NCBI RefSeq assembly: GCF_004136575.1
Contig: NZ_NOIQ01000003.1
Location: 124,001-188,000 of the forward strand
DNA length: 64,000 bases
Source of the DNA: Rothia koreensis
GTDB taxonomy: Bacteria; Actinomycetota; Actinomycetes; Actinomycetales; Micrococcaceae
Direction of reading: 5' to 3'
In this document: positions 28,283 to 36,836 of the stretch, one piece after another
Layout: each line of letters begins with the position of its first letter
Position numbering within the stretch: the first letter of the stretch is position 1
Made by a program: the position numbers and the translations under genes
Notes under the pieces: generated by a model
The model's input: only the letters and a program-made list of their open reading frames with translations
What the model was told of the DNA's origin: nothing
Databases searched by the model: none

Positions 28283-28288
28283 AGTCTA
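28283..28288 (-). promoter_or_regulatory. -10 element for leaderless TIGR03089 gene
   Basis: TAGACT on the minus strand ends 7 nt before the ATG at 28275, with no ribosome binding site in between. Confidence 0.55.
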
Positions 28289-28369
28289 ACGACGGCGTCC
28301 CGAGACCACGACATGCCGCCGTGAGCTGGACAACAACGTTGGTCCTTGACTTTTGAACAGCATTCGAGC

Positions 28370-28398
28370 TTGACGTCACGGGCTTACACCGTTGTAAT
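28370..28398 (+). promoter_or_regulatory. Promoter of the whiB gene
   Basis: TTGACG (28370-28375) and TGTAAT (28393-28398) are separated by exactly 17 bp. The predicted start of transcription is near 28405, so the ATG at 28400 is excluded and a ~50-nt leader precedes the ATG at 28454. Confidence 0.6.
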
Positions 28399-28453
28399 TA
28401 TGAGTGGAATTCTTACGAGTATCGCGCGGCAGGAAGCGCAAGGAAGGACGAGC

Positions 28454-28975
28454 ATGGGCGAAGCATTGCGGCGCCGAGGCACATCACCCGCTTCCGACGA
28501 GAAGGGCATCAGTTCTTCCGTTCCGTCCGACTGGTACGTCGATCCTGCCGATTCGGCCGGGCCAGGTCAAGGTTCCTCGGTGTCCCTGGACGATCAGGCC
28601 ACGGCTTTTCTCGAGGCGGCAGAACGCAGGGAAGCGGCGCATTCCTCCCCGCGCGAGGCCGACGAGGGCCGTGTGGACCTCTTCTCTTCCGATCCCGACA
28701 TCCTGAAGATGTGGCAGGCCGCGGCGGGCCAGTACGGTACCGATGACGAAGAGGGCGAGCTCGCGTGGCAGGCGGATGCTCTCTGCGCCCAGACCGATCC
28801 CGAAGCGTTCTTCCCCGAGAAGGGCGGATCGACCCGCGACGCCAAGCGCGTGTGCTCCGAGTGCCCGGTCAGCGAGGCATGCCTTGACTACGCCCTGGCC
28901 AAGGATGAGCGTTTCGGAATCTGGGGCGGGCTGTCCGAAAGGGAACGTCGTCGTCTTCGCAAGAGAGCAAGCTGA
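28454..28975 (+). CDS. WhiB-family iron-sulfur transcription factor (WhiB2/WhmD-like)
   Basis: This 173-aa protein has an ~105-residue acidic N-terminal extension and a C-terminal WhiB domain. It keeps all four cluster-binding cysteines (Cys111, Cys134, Cys137, Cys143; CxxC pair in [11 protein letters not shown]), the GIWGG turn and the basic [14 protein letters not shown]-contact helix. Its neighbours (DUF3499, TIGR03089, GtrA, PurK/PurE, LCP) recall those of mycobacterial whiB2, a septation regulator, so a cell-division role is inferred. The ATG at 28454 has AAGGAAGGA 5 nt upstream. Confidence 0.88.
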   Translation: MGEALRRRGTSPASDEKGISSSVPSDWYVDPADSAGPGQGSSVSLDDQATAFLEAAERREAAHSSPREADEGRVDLFSSDPDILKMWQAAAGQYGTDDEEGELAWQADALCAQTDPEAFFPEKGGSTRDAKRVCSECPVSEACLDYALAKDERFGIWGGLSERERRRLRKRAS

Positions 28976-29022
28976 GCGGCTCACACCGCCCTCACAGCCG
29001 GTGAGAGTATTTTTGGGATCCC

Positions 29023-29358
29023 ATGACTGAGAAATTTCGTATGTGCTCGCGCATGATGTGCCGTCGCGAAGCCTCATGTACCTTGACGTATGCCTATTCG
29101 CAATCCACCGTGGTCATTGGCCCGTTGGCCACCAGGGTGGAACCGCACGCGTACGACATGTGCACTTTTCACGCGTCCAAACTGACGGCTCCGCGTGGCT
29201 GGGACATTGTCCGAGTTGACGGCGAAGGAAGCCCGGTTATGCCTGAGGGAGAGGGCATCGCTGAGGCGTCTCCGGTCGGAATGGACAATGCCGCCACGGT
29301 GCCGGACAATGTGACAAATCTTCACTTCTTGCGCGGGCTCGGCCCGCGCTCTTCATAA
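29023..29358 (+). CDS. DUF3499 family protein
   Basis: This 111-aa protein has CSRMMCRREASCTLTYAYSQSTVVIGPLATRVEPHAYDMCTFHASKLTAPRGWDIVRV. The paired cysteines and the His/Cys set (H43, C47, H50 region) suggest a small zinc- or metal-binding fold. This sequence matches DUF3499, which in actinobacteria follows whiB2 (Rv3259-like position). Function is unknown. The ATG at 29023 is used; the ATG at 29041 would give a shorter N terminus closer to some relatives. Confidence 0.83.
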   Translation: MTEKFRMCSRMMCRREASCTLTYAYSQSTVVIGPLATRVEPHAYDMCTFHASKLTAPRGWDIVRVDGEGSPVMPEGEGIAEASPVGMDNAATVPDNVTNLHFLRGLGPRSS

Positions 29359-29426
29359 CAATTGAGGGCCGCGTCGGGGGACGCGGTAGACCGCTCGCGC
29401 CGCACGTCGGAAGGAACATTGTCAGA

Positions 29427-30707
29427 GTGACCGAACCTACTCCAAAGAACCACGGGTCCGGCTTCGGCCGGGCCACACATGACCGAACCGCCCACAATGA
29501 CGGGGCATCCTTCGGTCTGACGCGGCGCCGAGCTCTCGCGGGAGGCGCCCTCGGCGTCTTCAGCGCAGCGGTACTGAGTGCCTGCTCCGGAAACGAGCAG
29601 GCATCCAAGGATTCCTCGGCCAGTGCGTCACCGTCCAAGACCTTCTCCCCTCAGGTCACGGTCACCCCGGAGGCCAATGCCAAGGAGGTCAACCCGGTGG
29701 TGCCGGTGAGCGTCACGACCGCCGAGGGCAGGATGTCCGAGGTCAAGATCAGTGGCGGCAAGGACGACGTCAAGGGCCACGTGTCGGAGGACGGCAAGAC
29801 CTGGACCTCAGACGGCAATCTCGAGTTCGACACGAACTACACGATCAAATACACGGTGACCGGTGACAAGGGCGAGCACCAGTCGCAGAGTTCCTTCGCG
29901 ACCGTCGTGGCCGCCAATGAGGCCGACGCCAAGATCAACGTCCAGGAGGGGAAGACCTACGGCACCGGCCAGGTCATCCAAATCGATTTCTCGGAGCCCG
30001 TGACCAACAAGGACGATATCGAGAAGTCCATCACGGTCACCGGGGGCGGGGCCGCGCCCGGCCTTTTCCGCTGGTACTCGGACACCATGGTCCGGTACCG
30101 CCCGCAGGACCTCTGGGCGCCGAATTCCGAGGTGACCATCGAAGCCAACATTCTGGGGAAGGATCTCGGCAACGGCCAGATCGGCAACCAGAACTACAAG
30201 GTGACCTTCAAGATCGGCGAGAAGCACTATGCCTTCGTGGACAACAACACGAAGAGCATGAAGATGTACGTCAACGACAACATGGTGCGAGAAGCGCCGG
30301 TGACCTTGGGCAGCAAGGACTGGCCCTCCGTGACCGGCAAGCTGGTGATCCTCGAGCAGGCCAAGAAATACAAGTTCGATGCGAAGACCCTGGGGCTCAA
30401 GAAGGGCGACGAGCACTGGTACGAGCCCTTCGAGGCGACCAATACCAGTCGCCTGACTGATAGCGGCGCATTCGTGCACCAGGCGGAGCCTTCGGCCTAC
30501 AACGTGGTTGGCGTGGCCAATATTTCCCACGGTTGCATCGGCCTGTTGCCCGACGACGCCGAATTCTTCTACGACACGTTCGAGGTCGGAGACATCGTCG
30601 AAACCCAGAACACCGACTATGGCCAGGCCAACCCCGACAACGGGTACGGGGACTGGAACATCCCGTGGGAGCACTACACGGATACCAGCTGGCACGGAAA
30701 CTGGTGA
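29427..30707 (+). CDS. L,D-transpeptidase lipoprotein (YkuD domain with Ig-like domains)
   Basis: This 426-aa enzyme would form 3-3 crosslinks in peptidoglycan or anchor proteins. It has a twin-arginine motif (LTRRRALAGG), a hydrophobic stretch and the lipobox LSAC (Cys53), so it is probably a Tat-exported lipoprotein. Two Ig-like domains (about residues 75-250) precede the YkuD domain, whose catalytic motif is SHGCIGL (His368, Cys370), with the partner His in GAFVHQAEPSAYNVV. Target drugs such as carbapenems act on this family. The GTG at 29427 follows GGAAGGAA at a long spacing. Confidence 0.9.
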   Translation: MTEPTPKNHGSGFGRATHDRTAHNDGASFGLTRRRALAGGALGVFSAAVLSACSGNEQASKDSSASASPSKTFSPQVTVTPEANAKEVNPVVPVSVTTAEGRMSEVKISGGKDDVKGHVSEDGKTWTSDGNLEFDTNYTIKYTVTGDKGEHQSQSSFATVVAANEADAKINVQEGKTYGTGQVIQIDFSEPVTNKDDIEKSITVTGGGAAPGLFRWYSDTMVRYRPQDLWAPNSEVTIEANILGKDLGNGQIGNQNYKVTFKIGEKHYAFVDNNTKSMKMYVNDNMVREAPVTLGSKDWPSVTGKLVILEQAKKYKFDAKTLGLKKGDEHWYEPFEATNTSRLTDSGAFVHQAEPSAYNVVGVANISHGCIGLLPDDAEFFYDTFEVGDIVETQNTDYGQANPDNGYGDWNIPWEHYTDTSWHGNW

Positions 30708-30789
30708 CCCCGGGCAGACCTCACACGAGCGGACCTGGATTCCGGGCGTGTGAGGCCTGCCGGCCGCCGCATATCGAGTAAGGAGAAGC

Positions 30790-31875
30790 ATGTCCTCCAC
30801 GTCCCGGCCCCAGGGAGAAGACACACCCTGGGCGGAATCTCCCGAGCAGGACTGGGACAACCTTCTCCCCGCCGTCTCCCAGGAGGCCGCGACGAATGCT
30901 CCTGAGGCCCGGCGGTCCTCCGATGAAAGGCGGGCTTCTGAGGAGCAGGGGGCCGCGGGGATCCGGAGGGACGCTGCGGCTGCGGGGCGCGAGGGCCACC
31001 GTGGCAACGGACTGCTGGAGCCCGCCGGCCACGGCGAGACGACGCGGCAGAACAAGGCGCAGGCTCAGCGGGGGACGGAGGCTCAGCGGGGGACGGAGGC
31101 TCAGCGGGGGACGGAGGCTCGGGCCACGGCCGCCCACGACGCGGCGATCGAGGACAGGCCCCGAGCCCTCGGGTTGCGCCGGGCCCTGATAACCATCGCG
31201 GTTCCGCTGGCCACCCTCATGCTCGGCGTCCGTGCGATCGCGACGCCGGCCTTCCTGTGGCTCGAGTACCATCGGCCGGGTTTCCCGAAGGACTCCTTCG
31301 GGTTCTCGACCGACGACCGGATGACCTACGGGTCCTACGGCCTGGAATACGTTCTCAATACGGCGCCGAGCCGTTACCTCGGCGACCTGACGACGCCGGA
31401 CGGGCAGTCCATCTTCATCCCGGCCGAGGTCTCGCACATGACGGACGTCAAGCACGTGATGTTGTGGGCCCTGGTCGGCGTCGTCCTGTTCTGCCTTCTT
31501 GCCCTGGTGGGAATGAAGGGCCTCAGGCGCCGTGCCCCAGGGGCGATCCGAAAGAGCATCTTCTGGGGCGCCTGGTTGACCCTGGTCGTGCTCGTGGTTC
31601 TCGGAATCTTCGGGGCGTTGGGATGGCAAGCCCTGTTCACGGGCTTCCACGAGGTCTTCTTCTCCGGAGGGAACTGGGCATTCCGAGAGTCGGACAGCCT
31701 CATCCGATTGTTCCCCGAGCAGTTCTGGGTCGACGCCGCCGTGGGGATCGCGATCTTCGGCGTCGTGGTCAGTGCCGTGTTGCTCATCAGCACCTGGCCC
31801 ACGGCCTACCGGCGTCAGCGCGCACTCAAGGCCGCCCACGATCGGCAGGAAATCCGCGACCGCCTGAGCCGCTGA
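30790..31875 (+). CDS. TIGR01906 family (DUF1461) integral membrane protein
   Basis: This 361-aa protein has a ~125-residue disordered N terminus, then four helices starting with ALITIAVPLATLMLGVRAIATP. The two large extracytoplasmic loops include EYHRPGFPKDSFGFSTDDRMTYGSYGLEYVLN and FHEVFFSGGNWAFRESDSLIRLFPEQFW, the latter being the best family signature. A recent tandem repeat of AQRGTE (three copies, residues 92-109) lies in the N-terminal tail. Function of the family is unknown. The ATG at 30790 has AAGGAG upstream. The two hairpins downstream separate it from pmt. Confidence 0.85.
   Translation: MSSTSRPQGEDTPWAESPEQDWDNLLPAVSQEAATNAPEARRSSDERRASEEQGAAGIRRDAAAAGREGHRGNGLLEPAGHGETTRQNKAQAQRGTEAQRGTEAQRGTEARATAAHDAAIEDRPRALGLRRALITIAVPLATLMLGVRAIATPAFLWLEYHRPGFPKDSFGFSTDDRMTYGSYGLEYVLNTAPSRYLGDLTTPDGQSIFIPAEVSHMTDVKHVMLWALVGVVLFCLLALVGMKGLRRRAPGAIRKSIFWGAWLTLVVLVVLGIFGALGWQALFTGFHEVFFSGGNWAFRESDSLIRLFPEQFWVDAAVGIAIFGVVVSAVLLISTWPTAYRRQRALKAAHDRQEIRDRLSR
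31063..31116 (+). repeat. Perfect 18-bp tandem repeat inside the TIGR01906 gene
   Basis: The unit GCTCAGCGGGGGACGGAG occurs three times without a mismatch, encoding AQRGTE three times. Perfect identity points to recent expansion and a length-variable site that keeps the reading frame. Confidence 0.9.
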
Positions 31876-31906
31876 CTCGCTGCCTTCTTCGGTCGGCCCC
31901 TGGGCT

Positions 31907-32023
31907 CGAGGTGGCACCCACGTGCGGTTTTCGGGCCGAGGCGGCAAGTACGTGCGGTTTTGGCGCCCAAAACTGCACGTGGGTGCCACCTCGCGGGATG
32001 AATCGCACACGATTGCCACCTCG
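31907..32023. repeat. REP-like hairpin locus, copy B (four arms with variable cores)
   Basis: Arms of the form CGAGGYGGCA + 5-base core + GTGC lie at 31907-31925 (core CCCAC) and 31937-31955 (core AGTAC). Inverted arms lie at 31975-31993 (core GTGGG, a perfect 19-bp partner of the first) and 32005-32023 (core ACGAT). GGTTTT follows each forward arm, and a GTTTTGG/CCAAAAC-type palindrome lies between the second and third. It occupies the gap between the TIGR01906 gene and pmt. Confidence 0.8.
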
Positions 32024-32037
32024 ACGCGCGACGCCCG

Positions 32038-33741
32038 CTAGATCCAGGCGTCGAACCACATGCGCCACCGCCAGTGCTCGTACGGAACCATCTGCCCGCT
32101 CCAGATGGGCCAGAAGAAGTTCGTGATGAGCAGCGCGGCGACGAGGAAGGTTCCGACCACCGCCAGCCCGAGGCGTCGTCGTCGCACCGAGTCCCCGGGC
32201 CTGCCGAGGCCGAGACCCAGGACGGCCGTCAGTCCCAGAATCAGCCAGGGCAGGAAGGACAAGGCGTAGAAGTAGAACGTCGTGCGATCCGGATACGCGA
32301 ACCACGGGAGATATCCGACGGCGAAGACCATGAAGATCGCACCCATGCGCCAGTCCTTCTTGATGATCCACCAGATCAGGACGAAGAGCATGGAGGCGGC
32401 GGCCGCCCACCAGATCAGGGGGTTGCCCACGTTCAGAATGGCCTCCGAGCAGCGCGAGGCAGCACAGCCGGCTTGGCCCGAATCGTAGGATTCGTAGTAG
32501 TAGGACGTCGGGCGCCCGAGGATGAGCCACTGCCACGCCGGGGACATGTACGTGTGCGGCGAATCCAGGTGCGTGTGGAAGCTGTAGGCCTGCCCGTGGT
32601 ACTCCCACAGGCTGCGCAAGGCGGGAGGCAGCCACGTCACGCCCTCGCCCGGGTGCTCTTCGGCCCAGTGCCGGTCGTAGGCGTCGTCGGAGACGAACCA
32701 GCCCGTCCAGGTGATCAGGTACGTGATGAGTCCGATGCCCAGGACCGACAGGGCGGCGGGCCAGGAATCCTTGAGCAACGCGCCTGTGAACCATCCGCGG
32801 ATCCCGACGACGCGTCGCGCGGAAATGTCCCACAGGACCGTCAGGATGCCGAACACGGCCACGAAGAATAGGGCATTCCACTTCACCCCCACGGCGGCGC
32901 CGCAGGCGACTCCGGCGGCGATGCGCCACCACCTGATCCCCAGCCAGGGGCCGTAGGCCAGGAACCGTGAGGAAGGTGCACCGGAGGGTCCGTCGCCTCC
33001 GGCACGACTGACCGCGCGCGCGAGCTTGCGCCGGGTCGAGATGCGGTCGGCCACCAACAACGCGAAGGCCAGGACCAGCCAGAACATCAGGAAGATATCC
33101 AACAGCGCCAGACGCGATTGGACGATGTGCAGCCCGTCGATGGCCATCAGGAATCCGGCGATGCTCGACAGGGTGATCGACCGGAACATCATCCATGCGA
33201 CCCACATGAGCAGGCCAATGGAGAGCGTTCCGAAGAGCGCTGCGGCGAACCTCCACCCAAAGGGGTTGTCGTCGCCGAAGAGCAGCATTCCGAGGGCGAG
33301 CATCCACTTCCCCAGGGGAGGATGCACCGCATATTCGGCCATCGCCGAGGGCTGGACGGGGTCGCCCGAAAGGAACGAGGCATTCGCATCCCGGGGCCAT
33401 TGGCGCTCGTGGCCGAAATGCAGCAACGAGTAGCCGTCCTTGGCGTAATAGGTCTCGTCGAAGGCCATGGCATTCGGGTGCGCAAGGCCCACGATCCGCA
33501 GAAGAGCGGCCAGGATCAGGACGACGGCGGGCGCAACCCACCAGTACCGAGGCAGATGGACCGGGGCCACCCGGAGCCGGTCGAGAAGTGCATCAAGGCG
33601 GAACGCACCGCGTGGGAACACCGGGTCGCGGTCGACGTGGCGGTGCGCGGAAGCGGTGGATCCGGGGTCCGTGGTCCCTGAGTCGGTGTTTCTCACCCGA
33701 CCCATGGTACGGGAGCGGCCCCGGGAAAGGGGGGAGTCCAT
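32038..33741 (-). CDS. pmt: Protein O-mannosyltransferase (dolichyl-/polyprenyl-phosphate-mannose, GT39)
   Basis: Pmt transfers mannose from polyprenyl phosphate mannose to Ser/Thr of proteins during Sec export. This 567-aa protein has about 11 helices and the catalytic acidic pair in AMAFDETYYAKD (Asp95, Glu96) in the first extracytoplasmic loop. The second segment AVHPPLGKWMLALG follows. It ends with the family's ExxPYEHWRWRMW-like tail. The ATG at 33741 has GAGG upstream; the ATG at 33705 is an alternative. It is divergent from rsmI, with a 59-bp gap. Confidence 0.88.
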   Translation of the reverse strand: MDSPLSRGRSRTMGRVRNTDSGTTDPGSTASAHRHVDRDPVFPRGAFRLDALLDRLRVAPVHLPRYWWVAPAVVLILAALLRIVGLAHPNAMAFDETYYAKDGYSLLHFGHERQWPRDANASFLSGDPVQPSAMAEYAVHPPLGKWMLALGMLLFGDDNPFGWRFAAALFGTLSIGLLMWVAWMMFRSITLSSIAGFLMAIDGLHIVQSRLALLDIFLMFWLVLAFALLVADRISTRRKLARAVSRAGGDGPSGAPSSRFLAYGPWLGIRWWRIAAGVACGAAVGVKWNALFFVAVFGILTVLWDISARRVVGIRGWFTGALLKDSWPAALSVLGIGLITYLITWTGWFVSDDAYDRHWAEEHPGEGVTWLPPALRSLWEYHGQAYSFHTHLDSPHTYMSPAWQWLILGRPTSYYYESYDSGQAGCAASRCSEAILNVGNPLIWWAAAASMLFVLIWWIIKKDWRMGAIFMVFAVGYLPWFAYPDRTTFYFYALSFLPWLILGLTAVLGLGLGRPGDSVRRRRLGLAVVGTFLVAALLITNFFWPIWSGQMVPYEHWRWRMWFDAWI

Positions 33742-33788
33742 GATGATGCCTCGCGGGTTCCGGCACCTCGCCGCGGCCGCGTATTGGC

Positions 33789-33794
33789 TAGTCT
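33789..33794 (+). promoter_or_regulatory. -10 element for leaderless rsmI
   Basis: TAGTCT ends 6 nt before the GTG at 33801 with no ribosome binding site in the gap. Confidence 0.55.
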
Positions 33795-33800
33795 GGACGG

Positions 33801-34694
33801 GTGAACACGAAACCGGAAGTCTCCGAACCGTCCCCGAGCACGTCCGATGCGGGGATCCTCGTTCTGGCCGCCACGCCCATCGGCAATCTCAAGGACGCCA
33901 GCGAGCGACTCAAGGAGTACCTGACCAGTGCCGATGTCATCGCCGTGGAGGACACGCGCAAACTCCGCAAGCTCACGAGCGGGCTGGGGGTGAGCGTCCA
34001 CGGCCGGATCGTCACCAACCACGACCACAATGAGCAGCGTCGTGCCGAGGAACTCGTCGAGGCCGTCCGGTCGGGGCAGACGGTTCTTCTCATGTCGGAT
34101 GCAGGGATGCCCACGGTCTCCGACCCGGGATTTCGGGTGGTGGAAAGAGCCGTCGAGGAAGGCCTGACGGTCTCCTGTGCCCCTGGGCCTTCGGCGGTCC
34201 TCTCCGCGCTCGCGGTCTCGGGTCTGCCGTCGGACCGTTTTGCGTTCGAAGGTTTCGTTCCCCGCAAAGCATCCGAGCGCCGGGCTCGTTTGGCCGAACT
34301 GATCGACGAACGCCGAACCATGGTCTTCTACGAGGCTCCGCATCGGCTCGCCCCGATGCTGGGCGCACTGGTCGAGAGCTTCGGGGACGAGCGACGCGGC
34401 GTCGTCGCCCGCGAACTGACCAAACTGCATGAGGAGGTCATCCGCGGAACGCTGGGCGAACTGTTCATGTGGGCCGACCACCACCAGGTCAGGGGCGAGA
34501 TCGCCGTGGTCGTCGAGGGTGCCCCGGAACCCGAGGCCCAGAGCGCCGATTCGCTGACCGGCGAGGCCGAACAGCTCGTGGCCGACGGCGTGCGTCTCAA
34601 AGAGGCCGTGAACCGGATCGCTGCCACCCACCAGGTCAGCAAGCGGGAACTCTACGAGGCCGTGCTCGCGCGCCGCGCCGAGGACGATGCCTGA
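33801..34694 (+). CDS. rsmI: 16S rRNA (cytidine1402-2'-O)-methyltransferase
   Basis: RsmI methylates the 2'-O of C1402 in the ribosomal decoding centre. The 297-aa protein shows the tetrapyrrole-methylase-like fold with ATPIGNLKD near residue 25, EDTRKLRKL, SDAGMPTVSDPG and APGPSAVLSALAVSGL, all family hallmarks. The GTG at 33801 is supported by a TAGTCT box 6 nt upstream. It overlaps the longest possible tatD start by 8 bp or leads it by 43 bp. Confidence 0.93.
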   Translation: MNTKPEVSEPSPSTSDAGILVLAATPIGNLKDASERLKEYLTSADVIAVEDTRKLRKLTSGLGVSVHGRIVTNHDHNEQRRAEELVEAVRSGQTVLLMSDAGMPTVSDPGFRVVERAVEEGLTVSCAPGPSAVLSALAVSGLPSDRFAFEGFVPRKASERRARLAELIDERRTMVFYEAPHRLAPMLGALVESFGDERRGVVARELTKLHEEVIRGTLGELFMWADHHQVRGEIAVVVEGAPEPEAQSADSLTGEAEQLVADGVRLKEAVNRIAATHQVSKRELYEAVLARRAEDDA

Positions 34695-34737
34695 AGCCCA
34701 CCGTCACCACCCCCGATCACCAGGAGCAACACCACCC

Positions 34738-35808
34738 ATGTGCACGCATGCCAACCCCACGTGGCACGACCTCGCGCCCGACGCGCAGGAGCTGATCAGG
34801 TCCCTCTGGCCCGAGCCGAGCGCACGTCCTGAATTCGTTCCGGGGGAGACCCCACCGGCTTACGAGGCCGAGCGGTACACGGGCATCGCTGACGAGGCGT
34901 CCGGGGAGGGTACGCGACGTCGGAGCGCCTCAGGAGACGACGGTCGCTCGCGGAACCTGATTTTTCCCCCGGCCCCGGAGCCCCTGCCGTCCCCGGTCGT
35001 GGACGACCACACCCATATGGACCTGCTCGACGGCGAGGTCGAGATCTCCGCGCAGGACGCACTGGACACCGGGGCGGCCGCGGGGATCGGTGCCATCGTG
35101 CAGGTTGGTTGCGACCTGAAGTCCTCGGCCTACGCAGTCACGGCCGCCGAAACCGACCCCCGCGTACTCGCCGCAGTCGCGATCCACCCGAACGAGGCTC
35201 CCGGGGTTGCGGCCGAGGGCGGGCTCGGTGATGCCCTGGACATGCTGGAGGACATGGCAGGATCCGCCAGAGTCCGCGCGATCGGCGAATCCGGGTTGGA
35301 CTATTTCCGTACCGACGAGGACGGACGCGACGCCCAGCGGGAGAGCTTCCGCCTCCACATCCGGCTCGCCAAAAAGCTGGGGCTGGCCCTTCAGATCCAC
35401 GACCGGGACGCGCACGACGACGTCGTCGCAATCCTTCGGGAGGAAGGAGCCCCGGACCGGACTGTTTTCCATTGCTATTCCGGAGGTCCGGACCTCGCGG
35501 AGATCTGCAACCGCAACGGGTGGTACATGTCCTTCTCCGGGACCGTGACGTTCAAGAACTCGCACGGGATCCAGGAATCGTTGGAGATGGCCCGGCCCGA
35601 ACTCATTCTGGCCGAGACGGATGCTCCCTTCCTGACCCCGCACCCGTACAGGGGCCGCCCGAATGCCTCCTACATGACCAATTACACGGTGAGGTACATG
35701 GCCGAGCGTCGGGGAGACGATTTGGCCGGCCTGTGCGACCGCATTCGCGAGAATTCCCTGGACGTCTACGGCTCCTGGGGCATACCCGGCTTTGACCGGG
35801 GCCGCTGA
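34738..35808 (+). CDS. tatD: TatD family deoxyribonuclease
   Basis: This is a metal-dependent 3'-5' exonuclease-like amidohydrolase fold (356 aa). It has the first metal site DDHTHMDL, the ESGLDYFR acidic site, the H in LQIHDRDAHDD, FHCYSGGP and the late ETDAPFLTPHPYRGRPN motif. An N-terminal extension of ~75 residues (rich in Pro, Arg and Glu) precedes the barrel. The ATG at 34738 (MCTHANPTWHDLAP) is chosen; an ATG at 34687 overlapping the rsmI end is possible. Genes rsmI-tatD-rsmA run in the same direction, a common actinobacterial arrangement. Confidence 0.88.
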   Translation: MCTHANPTWHDLAPDAQELIRSLWPEPSARPEFVPGETPPAYEAERYTGIADEASGEGTRRRSASGDDGRSRNLIFPPAPEPLPSPVVDDHTHMDLLDGEVEISAQDALDTGAAAGIGAIVQVGCDLKSSAYAVTAAETDPRVLAAVAIHPNEAPGVAAEGGLGDALDMLEDMAGSARVRAIGESGLDYFRTDEDGRDAQRESFRLHIRLAKKLGLALQIHDRDAHDDVVAILREEGAPDRTVFHCYSGGPDLAEICNRNGWYMSFSGTVTFKNSHGIQESLEMARPELILAETDAPFLTPHPYRGRPNASYMTNYTVRYMAERRGDDLAGLCDRIRENSLDVYGSWGIPGFDRGR

Positions 35809-35857
35809 GCTCCCGATGGGGTAGCCCGGGAACCGATGACCCGTGACGCGGCACCTG

Positions 35858-35863
35858 TAGAAT
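35858..35863 (+). promoter_or_regulatory. -10 element for leaderless rsmA
   Basis: TAGAAT ends 7 nt before the GTG at 35871, so this gene has its own promoter despite following tatD. Confidence 0.6.
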
Positions 35864-35870
35864 CCTTCGG

Positions 35871-36737
35871 GTGAACGAAACAGCTCTCCTGGGTGCCGCC
35901 GAGATTCGCGACCTCGCGGACCGGGCCGGTATCCGACCGACCAAGACTCTCGGCCAGAACTTCGTGATCGACCCGAACACGATCCGAAGGATCATCGCGA
36001 CCGCCGAGATCGGTCCGGGGGAGACCGTGCTCGAGGTCGGCCCCGGGCTCGGGTCGCTCACTCTGGGGATCCTCGACGTCGCCGAACGCGTGGTCGCCGT
36101 CGAAATCGATCCGCCGTTGGCCGCGCAGTTGCCGGACACGGTCGCCCGCTACCGCCCAGAGAGCGCGAATCGGCTCGACGTCGTCCTTGCCGACGCGCTG
36201 AAGGTCCGAGAGCTGCCCGTGGCCCCAGACGCCGTCGTGGCGAACCTTCCGTACAACGTTGCCGTGCCGGTGTTGTTGAACCTGCTCGATCGTTTTCCCT
36301 CGATACGCCACGGGCTCGTGATGGTCCAGGACGAAGTCGCAGACCGGCTCGCCGCCCAACCGGGGTCCAAGATCTACGGGGTTCCGTCGGTCAAGGCCGC
36401 ATGGTATGCCGACGTGCGAAAAGCGGGAATCATCGGGACGAACGTCTTCTGGCCCGCCCCCAAGATCCGTTCCGGCCTCGTCTCGTTCGCCCGCCGTGCG
36501 GAACCCCTGGCCGACGTCGACCGGACCACCCTCTTCGCCGCGATCGACGCCGCCTTCGCCCAGCGCCGCAAGACACTTCGGGCCGCGCTCGCCGGCTGGG
36601 CCGGATCCTCGGAGCGCTCGGGCAAGATTCTGGAGGCTGCCGGCATCGACCCCGGGCTGCGAGGGGAGAAGCTGGGCATTGAGGAATTCATCCGGATCGC
36701 CCAGGCCGCGGACATCCACCCCGACGCAACGAAATAA
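35871..36737 (+). CDS. rsmA: 16S rRNA (A1518/A1519-N6)-dimethyltransferase
   Basis: RsmA (KsgA) dimethylates two adjacent adenines in helix 45 of 16S rRNA; its loss gives kasugamycin resistance. The 288-aa protein has [13 protein letters not shown] at the N terminus, the SAM motif [11 protein letters not shown] near residue 48, the catalytic NLPYN motif (about 125-129) and [14 protein letters not shown] in the C-terminal domain. The GTG start is backed by the -10 box 7 nt upstream. No strong terminator follows; only a weak CGACCCC/GGGGTCG hairpin lies at 36751-36765. Confidence 0.95.
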   Translation: MNETALLGAAEIRDLADRAGIRPTKTLGQNFVIDPNTIRRIIATAEIGPGETVLEVGPGLGSLTLGILDVAERVVAVEIDPPLAAQLPDTVARYRPESANRLDVVLADALKVRELPVAPDAVVANLPYNVAVPVLLNLLDRFPSIRHGLVMVQDEVADRLAAQPGSKIYGVPSVKAAWYADVRKAGIIGTNVFWPAPKIRSGLVSFARRAEPLADVDRTTLFAAIDAAFAQRRKTLRAALAGWAGSSERSGKILEAAGIDPGLRGEKLGIEEFIRIAQAADIHPDATK

Positions 36738-36836
36738 TCCGTCAAAAAGACGACCCCTGGGGTCGAAGTGTGCCTTTTCTCACGCGATTTTGTACAGTCC
36801 ACTTGGCTTTATTGATCGACAGTGTTTGGGGGCATT

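Noticed and set aside
36766-36836. A PHO-box or Fur-type operator upstream of the importer cluster
   Set aside because: No recognisable direct-repeat PHO box or Fur-like palindrome could be seen; phosphate or iron control is not supported from sequence.
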